Assembly (NCBI RefSeq): GCF_029784135.1
Contig: NC_073746.1
Span: 143,658,556 to 143,722,555, forward strand
Source of the DNA: Toxorhynchites rutilus septentrionalis
Lineage: Eukaryota; Arthropoda; Insecta; Diptera; Culicidae
DNA: 64,000 nt
Direction of reading: 5' to 3'
Each line of letters starts with the position of its first letter. The stretch's first letter is position 1. Under the pieces are notes generated by a model. That model had not been told where the DNA came from and did not search any database. It saw nothing but the letters and a program-made list of their open reading frames with translations. Positions 56,210 through 64,000 of this stretch are shown here, one piece after another. Made by a program: the position numbers and the translations under genes.

Positions 56210-56389
56210 GTCTGTGACAACGACGCGAGTGTATGAGTAACTTTTTCGGACAAATGACTTGTTTCCTGTTTTTTCATTGAAATGTATAAATTGATGTTAG
56301 TAGAGTAGAATATTTATCGAATAATGCATAACCTCATTACCGGACTATTCTTATTTGATTTTAGTCCTTTTTGTGACCGGATTCATTTA

Positions 56390-57170
56390 TTAGGTTGGGG
56401 AAAAAGTTATCCATTATTTTTGGGTGAAACTCAAAATCATTTTTAATATGCTTCGAAATGTCCGATTTGGGTCAAATATGCACCGTTTTGTTGCAAAATT
56501 TGTTGCCATTCTAAAGGTAGCTTCATAATGCCTCTCTCTTAGAAGTCTTGGTCCTTATCGGAGAAAAACTCTAGCAGTAGATTTTTACAATCTTTACATT
56601 TACATTGTTTTACAATGCGAAAAAAAGGTGGTAATCGCTTAGTGCAAGGTGCGGACTATATGGTGGATGCAATGAAACATCCCAATCAAGCTCCCGGAGT
56701 TGTGTTTCCTTGCGCTGTGCTCATGGAACAAAACACCTCCTCTGTTAGCCGATTCTGGACGTTTCTGGTCAATCGTTAGCTTCAAACGGGCCATTTATTG
56801 ACTGTAGAGATCTTATTTCAGTGTATAGCACTAAAAAAGTTAAAAAAATAACAAAAAAAAATGTACGTATTTTACTGTTATAGTATCGGCACCATTAGCA
56901 CCATTCACAATTTCAGCGACCTAGCTTACATTTTCGCCTTTATAAAAGAAAAAGTGTGAAATGTATCGAATTTTCACTTTGTTGTTGTCTTGTTAACACG
57001 CTGTAACTCACAACTGAATTGAACAAACAAGAAACAGCAGGAGCATTTTTTGGTGTAAAGGTGACATACAACGGGCCTGCACTTGAAATTGTATGATCTA
57101 TATTACGCGAGATATTGATCACTAAAGTCAACTACCGAGAAAATAAGGGATCACTTTTTCCCCAACCTAA
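56390..57170 (-). mobile_element. Internally deleted DD34D mariner, minus strand, 781 bp
   Basis: Termini TTAGGTTGGGGAAAAAGTTA and (inverted) TTAGGTTGGGGAAAAAGTGA lie inside TA duplications (56388-56389, 57171-57172). On the minus strand KETQLRELDWD and HPPYSPHLALSDYHLF survive. The third Asp block is recognisable, but the N-terminal and central parts of the transposase are deleted. The right-hand part (57000-57110) corresponds to the N-terminal side of the relative at 61.2 kb. Confidence 0.82.
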
Positions 57171-57172
57171 TA

Positions 57173-59330
57173 TTATTAGTCGATATATTCGTCGTTAGAT
57201 TCATACGTGCAAAAGCAAAATACAAATGTTTGACTTTCGTATAGTTACACACTTAAAACAATGGTCACACATATACACACTTGTGAAAGAAATGCACTTG
57301 TAAACAGATCGTGAACTGTAAACTATAAATTAATCGGTGGCTTATGGTTATTTCTTACAGTTACAGTTACAGTATCTTTTATAATATATGGGCTGAACAA
57401 TATCGACAAGTAAACAAGTCGCAGGATGTCCCCAAAAATGCTTTTATACCATCTTATTATGCCCCATCAAAAAACAAGCATTCATTCTAAGTTTAACAAG
57501 AACACAGAATATTGGCAATACGTAAACTTGATATTCTAGAACCTTTATCATCTGGTAACTATCTAGAACGTCGCTATACTTTCTTCACTTTACTTTCTTT
57601 ACTTTCTTTACTTTCATGGTGACTAAATAAACGAAATAATCTCTTTCTGTTAATCTCAACAACCTCGAAAAGAGTAACATTGCTTCATTATGATCAAGAT
57701 TAGCGCAAATGCAATCCTAGTTGAAGGCAGTTTTGCGACTGGCTCGCGAACCCAAATAACTTATAACATTCCAGCACGACATTCAAGATCCTTGGTAGTC
57801 CCACAACCTTTACGCTTGCTTCGCCATAGCATCAGTTCAATGCATTGACGCAATGTCAAAGGCACCAACGAATCCTTTATGATAACGGAAAACAAACAAT
57901 GTTAACTGCTTGACGGAAAACAAACAATGTTAACTGCGGCATAATTTGCGCCACCAATGCGCACGGGAGGAGATACAAATAGGGTTTCAGCGTAGCGAAG
58001 ATGCACTATTTTTACGTACAATTTAATATACACACACTAATCTCCGTTCTACGCTCTTCTCTGTTAATTTTGCCTGTCTCGATTAGCATAGCTGTCATCA
58101 TTGGTGGAGAATGTTGTGCTACTGGCACGCTAAAGCAAATCGCAGACAAAATTCCAGAACATTTATTCTTTCGGTGAGCCGACGAGCTTGATGATTTTCC
58201 ACATAATTGTGTAGCTCAAAACATCAATGCAATGGCGTCAGTTTGATGCAATGATTGCAATGCCAGGAGCATCAGCGAGTGAGTATCTTGATCGCGTCCA
58301 CAGCTCAGTCCGAAACGAAGACATGTGATGGCGCAAAAGTTTATACTCTAGACAAATATCCCCCTTCGTTATTCTTCTTTTCCTTTGTTCACGGAGACTT
58401 TAAATCTTACAATTTCCCCTTCGTTGTTCGTCGATGAGTTGCTCGATATTGACAGCTCTGTTCGGGAAAGCACATAAATGGACAGATCAAATGTATGGGG
58501 AAATGAGATTGCTTCCAATTTTCATCAATTTAAACCATATACAGACTATGGGATAGTAATGTATAGCATATCAAACAAATCTTAGAAAATTTCCGATTCT
58601 ATTGGTATGCAAATCGTTAAATGCGTTCGCAGCAAAAATAGTTATTAACGTTAACTTTATTTCATAAAAACGTGACCTGTTTTCTGATTTGGCCCCCTTA
58701 ATGAAATACGTAGTTCTACGTCAAAATGCGTTGATTGGAAAACCGCGTAAAAAAACCTCGTAAAAAAACCGCGTAAAAAACCTGGGTGTAGTTATGGTAT
58801 GTTCTGATTCTTACTCCAATGAAACCTCAATCGATTAATCCTTTTTATGTTATTTAATAGCTCTTTATAGAATTATATTCAGTTGATTACGTTCAATCAA
58901 TAACAGGGAAAAATTTAGTTATTTTTGTTGGTATATCTTAAATTACTCTGTTTTGCGGAAGCTGAAATTAGATGACTATTAAAACTGAATGAAGATGAAG
59001 AAAACATATTTTTTTAAGTTTTTTCATTCAAATATACCCTCTTCTTCAAATAAATACAAATAAAGCCTAAAAATACACAATATCAATGTTACAGAGAAGT
59101 TCAACTTTCGGTCTGTGACATCGTGCGCAAGTACAGGTGGGTTAAATTCGGAATGTAAACACTAAACAAATGACAGATTGAGATGGCATTTTAGAATTTG
59201 ACGCTAGGTGGCAGGATTGTCGGACAGAGGTCAAAAGAAATTATCTTTTTTTAACGAACACATAATAATGTAAGCGATTATCTTTTTCAAAAAAATGCAC
59301 GTCTGACGCTGTATCGAACACAATCTCTAT
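57173..59330. other. Unassigned DNA with minor tandem duplications
   Basis: Small patterns only: a 'ctttactttctttactttc' run near 57590-57615, a direct doublet of ACGGAAAACAAACAATGTTA (57885-57904 and 57914-57933), an 'accgcgtaaaaaa' run (58741-58780) and a lone 'cgtagttctacgtc' word near 58708. No gene or bounded element. Confidence 0.4.
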
Positions 59331-60720
59331 TTGAAAGGTTGAACTTTGTTGGTCGAATTAAGTTCTAGACATTCGACGAACCTTTGGCAACACGTCCCAC
59401 CAGCGTGTTCCGATGACGATACCGAGGCTCTCCTATGGGAAAGGAAAAGTTTATGCCGAGTGCTGCTGCTGCTGTTGCTTCTGTTGTTGTTGGCTAGCGC
59501 ATACTGGAACGGATCGAGGGCATCATACCTCTACTTACGACGATGGAAAGCATGACCGGTTGTTGGGTGGTTTTTACTGGCCCGCTTGTTTTCCTCTGAG
59601 TTGTGTGCAGAGTAGCTTGGAATGGGCAAAACGCCAACAGAGAGTTCGGTGTCGTCCGTCTGGTACGCAGGCAGCCGTAGAACCACCACCACCAGCAGCA
59701 GCAGCAGCGGCAGCATGATAATCGCCTTCGTTTGCTTGCCTTTGGCAGTGGCACTGCCACACTTTGCCGGCTATACAGCTGCCAATGGTGTGGGTGGCCT
59801 AGAGCAGTGAAGAGAGCACAAGTGTGTCGTGCAGAAAGAGCAAGTCTTGAACCTTACGGACAGGCTTCGGATGGGACCGTTTCCGGTGGAAAATGTGTAA
59901 CATGCGGGGCAAGGGATGGTGCTGCACGTATGGAACGAGAAGCACAAACAGCAGCCGTGGGTATTTTCACTTTTCGTCCCGCCCCTGCTTTCTGTGTGCT
60001 CAGATCATCTCCAACCCCTTCAAGAGCCTTCTTGGAAATGGTGGAGCGAACATCACGTCGTCCTTCATTGAAGATTTTCTCGCTCTTTGCCCTTCGTCTG
60101 CCCTGTCCCGACTTCCTGCACACCCAACCAGAAACAGTGCGATCATAACGTTTCGTTCGTTTTTCGCTTTTGCCTTTTTTATTGGAGGTGATTTTCCTTT
60201 TCCGCAACCCTCACACCCACTTAGGACCTTTCCGCTCTTCCCATCTGATACAGAGCAGTACTGTCGACACCGGGCTTATATCCCTCCTGAGTGAAGTTGC
60301 ACGAAAAGTTTGTGGAATCCCCTTTCCCACGCCACACGACGCCCCCTCCGGCGGGCACCGTGCTAACCGTTTGTATAAAAAACTGCGCCAAACCCCCGAG
60401 GAGTACGGGGCGGGTCGCACTGCGAAAATCTTGCCCCGAGCTGCTCCGACGAAATGTGGGAAGGTAGTTGCGGTTGACTTGATAAAATAAGTCGTCCTAG
60501 CTTGTCGCTACCGTTCTGCACGAGGTGAGGCGTCATCCTTATTCGTCTAGATTCTTTTCCTGTTCACCCCGTCGGAAGAGACATTTTGCGGCGGGCGGTG
60601 GGTTGTCGGCGGATCATTAGCTTCGATGACGACGACGACTGGGAGGGGGACGATGATGGCTCGAGATGGTGCCGCTGGGGCAACACACTGTGCGTGCCAC
60701 TGTGTGGCGCGTGGTCGTAA
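59330..60720. other. GC-richer island with CTG/CAG runs, function unknown
   Basis: The strongest composition shift in the window. CTG runs near 59460-59490 give a poly-Leu frame and CAG runs near 59690-59715 give Ser/Ala runs; frames up to 138 codons overlap on both strands. The word SGSMIIAFVCLPLAVALPHF looks like a hydrophobic leader, but the frame ends soon after at 59810 with no domain. No repeat family is recognised. It may contain a host promoter or first exon; splice sites were not decisive. Confidence 0.4.
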
Positions 60721-61175
60721 TTATAGACGGTGAAGTGAGCGTTCTTTTTTTGTTGGTCGCTTAGCATGAGAAATGACTGACTTGCCCAGATGTTTGTGGA
60801 TCGATCTGTTGTTTGTTGTTTTTGAATGCCCGTGAATCATTGAAATTAAAATATGAGTTTGAGATAGAGATTTTGAATTAGAAACATCGGCATGTAAAAA
60901 AAAAGACAACCGTTGTGTAAACCGACGCGACGGCGGGAGATGATTGTGGATAGAAGCCTACCGAAGGAATTATTCGGTTGTATTCGGTTGTATTCGGTTG
61001 TATTCATAATGTATTCACAAATCTAGAATTTCAATCTGGAATCTGATTCTTAAATATAAATTAGAAATCTGAATCTGGAATCTCAAACTGATTATTGAAT
61101 ATTGGATCCGAATTTTATAACTTTTTGAGAGCTGTCTCAGAGTAGGTGTTTTTTTGAAATAATATCAGCATTATA
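60720..61175. repeat. Mixed AT-rich DNA with a 10-bp tandem run and satellite-like words
   Basis: TATTCGGTTG is repeated three and a half times at 60971-61005. From 61022 to 61105 the words 'aatctgga', 'aatctgaatctgg' appear, an isolated degenerate piece of the same word family as the satellite at the window end, now separated from it by the mariner at 61176. Confidence 0.6.
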
Positions 61176-61940
61176 TTATGTTGGGGAAAAAGTAATCCAT
61201 TATTTTCTCGGTAGCTGGCTTTAGTGATCAATATCTCGCGTAATATCGATCATAAAATTTCAAGTTTAGGCTCGTTGTAAAGGTGACATTCACACTGTTT
61301 TTTGTTTGTTCCATTCAGTTGTGAGTTACAGGGTGTTAACAATGGAAGTGGACAAAGAGAAAAATCGGTGTATTTTACACTTTTTTTTATACAGGTGAAA
61401 ATGCAAGCCAGGCCGCCGAGTTTGTGAATGGTGTTAATGATGCCGATACTGTCACAGTAAAATACGTGCATTTTTTTAAATTTATTTTTTTTTAACCTGG
61501 ATTTATTTTTTTTATTTTTTTCGCCAAAAATTTTTTAGCGCAATTCACTAAATTCAGATCTCTACCGTCAACAAATGGACCATTTGGACCGAACGATTTA
61601 CCAAAAACTTCCAGAATTGGCAGAGGAGGTGTTGTGTTCCATCAGGACATCGTAAGGCCACACAACTCCGGGAGCCTGATTGGAATGTGTTAATGCATCC
61701 ACCATATAGTCCGGACCTGGCACCAAGTGATTACCACCTTTTCTCGCATTGTAAAACTTCCTGAGTAATAAGAAATTGGAATCAAGAGAAGATTATAAAA
61801 ATTATGAGGCTACCTTCAGAATGGCAACAAAAATTTCCAACAAAACGGTGCATATTTGACCCAAATCGGACAATACGAAGCATATAAAAAAGTTTTTGAA
61901 TGTCACCCAAAAATAATAGATTACTTTTTTTCCCTCAATA
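61176..61940 (+). mobile_element. Internally deleted DD34D mariner, plus strand, ~765 bp
   Basis: The left terminus TTATGTTGGGGAAAAAGTAA follows TA (61174-61175). The right terminus, diverged, ends at 61940 before TA. On the plus strand MEVDKEKNRCILHFFL starts near 61342, RKATQLREPDWNVLMHPPYS and PDLAPSDYHLFSHCKTS follow, with the third catalytic Asp present. The central part is deleted. Same family as 56390-57170, opposite orientation. Confidence 0.82.
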
Positions 61941-62210
61941 TATCATTGCGAATTCAAGCTAATTCGTTGAACCACAATCACAGGAACGACGGCAGTTTAG
62001 GTATTCGCCTTGATATCCACATCTGAGATCTTCCTTATCCCAAATCTTTCCTTTGTTCGGGACCCATTCCCAATACTACTATTTCCTCTTTTTATTAAGA
62101 CAAATTTTAGGTTCATTTCACCCTATACATTCCTCTTCATCGAGTGTCATATGGTATCGAGCAATTACAGCTCTCATAAGATATGTTTATGGTGAGAGGA
62201 CTATCCAAAC
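61941..62210. other. Short AT-rich spacer
   Basis: No recognised element. A 61-codon frame has no domain. Confidence 0.3.
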
Positions 62211-62522
62211 TCTGGATTGAAATTTGAAACTGGAAACAGAAATCTGAATCTGTAATCAGAATCTGGCATCTGGTGTCTGGTATCTGGAATCCTGAATTAT
62301 GAATCTTGAGTCTTGAGTCTTGATCTGGAATCGAAACCTGAAAGCTGAATCTGAACCTTAATTGGAATCAAAGTCTAGAAATTGCATGTAGAATTTAAAA
62401 TAGAAATTTGGGACTGTGAATCTGAATCTGGAATCAGAACATGGAATCTCAATCTGGAATCTGGAATCTGGAATCTAGAATCTAGAATCTAGATATTGAA
62501 TCTGGAATCAGAACCTGAAACC
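62210..62522 (+). repeat. Degenerate hexamer-like flank of the satellite
   Basis: Irregular words 'aatctgg', 'aatctga', 'gaatctag', 'gtctgg' and 'gagtctt' follow one another without fixed period. They look like diverged ancestors or edge units of the regular array that follows. Confidence 0.75.
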
Positions 62523-64000
62523 TGAATCTGAAATCTGAATCTGAAATCTGAATCTGAAATTTGAATCTGAAATCTGAATCTGAAATCTGAATCTGAAATC
62601 TGAATCTGAAATCTGAATCTGAAATCTGAATCTGAAATCTGAATCTGAAATCTGAATCTGAAATCTGAATCTGAAATCTGAATCTGAAATCTGAATCTGA
62701 AATCTGAATCTGAAATCTGAATCTGAAATCTGAATCTGAAATCTGAATCTGAAATCTGAATCTGAAATCTGAATCTGAAATCTGAATCTGAAATCTGAAT
62801 CTGAAATCTGAATCTGAAATCTGAATCTGAAATCTGAATCTGAAATCTGAATCTGAAATCTGAATCTGAAATCTGAATCTGAAATCTGAATCTGAAATCT
62901 GAATCTGAAATCTGAATCTGAAATCTGAATCTGAAATCTGAATCTGAAATCTGAATCTGAAATCTGAATCTGAAATCTGAATCTGAAATCTGAATCTGAA
63001 ATCTGAATCTGAAATCTGAATCTGAAATCTGAATCTGAAATCTGAATCTGAAATCTGAATCTGAAATCTGAATCTGAAATCTGAATCTGAAATCTGAATC
63101 TGAAATCTGAATCTGAAATCTGAATCTGAAATCTGAATCTGAAATCTGAATCTGAAATCTGAATCTGAAATCTGAATCTGAAATCTGAATCTGAAATCTG
63201 AATCTGAAATCTGAATCTGAAATCTGAATCTGAAATCTGAATCTGAAATCTGAATCTGAAATCTGAATCTGAAATCTGAATCTGAAATCTGAATCTGAAA
63301 TCTGAATCTGAAATCTGAATCTGAAATCTGAATCTGAAATCTGAATCTGAAATCTGAATCTGAAATCTGAATCTGAAATCTGAATCTGAAATCTGAATCT
63401 GAAATCTGAATCTGAAATCTGAATCTGAAATCTGAATCTGAAATCTGAATCTGAAATCTGAATCTGAAATCTGAATCTGAAATCTGAATCTGAAATCTGA
63501 ATCTGAAATCTGAATCTGAAATCTGAATCTGAAATCTGAATCTGAAATCTGAATCTGAAATCTGAATCTGAAATCTGAATCTGAAATCTGAATCTGAAAT
63601 TTGAATCTGAAACCTGAATCTGAAACCTGAATCTGAAATCTGAATCTGAAATATGAATCTGAAATCTGAATCTGAAATCTGAATCTGAAATCTGAATCTG
63701 AAATCTGAATCTGAAATCTGAATCTGAAATCTGAATCTGAAATCTGAATCTGAAATCTGAATCTGAAATCTGAATCTGAAATCTGAATCTGAAATCTGAA
63801 TCTGAAATCTGAATCTGAAATCTGAATCTGAAATCTGAATCTGAAATCTGAATCTGAAATCTGAATCTGAAATCTGAATCTGAAATCTGAATCTGAAATC
63901 TGAATCTGAAATCTGAATCTGAAATCTGAATCTGAATCTGAAATCTGAATCTGAAATCTGAATCTGAAATCTGAATCTGAAATCTGAATCTGAAATCTGA
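62523..64000 (+). repeat. 13-bp satellite array (GAATCTGAAATCT), ~114 units, runs off the window end
   Basis: The unit GAATCTGAAATCT is a 6-mer plus a 7-mer (GAATCT + GAAATCT) repeated with very few changes for about 1.48 kb. Variants are AAATTTG (62569-62575 and near 63600), two AAACCTG units near 63610-63630, one AAATATG near 63650 and a 6-bp extra GAATCT near 63933. Plus-strand frames hit TGA in every 13-codon cycle. The minus strand has no stop in the repeat consensus in any frame, and no ATG, so no initiating codon. It is probably non-coding satellite. Confidence 0.97.

Noticed and set aside
59346..59555. Secreted or membrane protein with poly-Leu signal
   Set aside because: The Leu run comes from a CTG tandem run; the frame is only 69 codons, with overlapping frames on the other strand and no domain.
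59622..59810. Small protein with hydrophobic leader (SGSMIIAFVCLPLAVALPHF)
   Set aside because: The frame ends 20-odd residues later with no conserved domain, and no splice donor clearly extends it. Kept only as part of the GC-richer island.
62523..64000. CRISPR-like repeat array
   Set aside because: The unit is 13 bp with no spacers between repeats, in an insect-type genomic context. It is a simple satellite.

Overview
The window looks like repeat-rich insect DNA, most likely from a culicine mosquito. The reasons are its mix of families: Jockey- and I/Loner-like non-LTR retrotransposons, tRNA-derived SINEs resembling Feilai, pogo-like, Tc1, mariner, hAT and Harbinger-type DNA elements, and many short inverted-repeat elements. 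The species cannot be fixed from the sequence. I found no intact host protein-coding gene, rRNA or CRISPR array. Nearly every recognisable protein similarity is a decayed transposon, so the window is best read as intergenic or intronic DNA.

Layout. 1-5 kb: a Jockey-type retrotransposon with a damaged catalytic box, a repeat of the CTAGCTGACCCGG family, a mariner split by a hAT-type MITE, and a GC-richer island. 5-15 kb: AT-rich DNA with pogo-like MITEs, an inverted-repeat cluster, a SINE with a 13-bp target duplication and a second SINE family. 15-28 kb: the 3' end of an I/Loner-like retrotransposon, two related DD41D mariners at 15.9 and 25.0 kb, several fragments of one Tc1/mariner-type transposase family, a block of ~140-bp tandem units, and an internally deleted copy of the DNA transposon found at 45 kb. 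28.7-30 kb: a second GC-richer island. 31.3-32.4 kb: a 1.2-kb foldback palindrome.

32.35-42.57 kb is a near-perfect head-to-tail duplication of a 5.1-kb unit carrying a pogo-like MITE, another MITE, a decayed SINE head and a DD34E Tc1 element. The two units differ by a handful of substitutions and one 9-bp microinversion. 44.2-49.1 kb is the most instructive stretch: a decayed RTE-like LINE is interrupted by three elements, each with its own target-site duplication (a 6-bp-TSD MITE, a 2.9-kb Sola-like DNA transposon with a 4-bp TSD and a plausible spliced gene, and a Harbinger-type MITE with a TAA TSD). A SINE with a 13-bp TSD lies just downstream. LINE reading resumes across the first two insertions when they are removed.

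49-62 kb holds further Tc1 and mariner remnants (two internally deleted DD34D mariners in opposite orientation), a 691-bp MITE with 9-bp flanking repeats, and a GC-richer island at 59.3-60.7 kb. From about 62.5 kb to the window end runs a 13-bp satellite of some 114 units, with no stop codon in the repeat consensus in any of the three minus-strand frames.

Nothing here works as a gene network. The value lies in the insertion history, the recent tandem duplication, the Sola-like element and the unexplained GC-richer islands, which are the best places to look for host regulatory or untranslated sequence.
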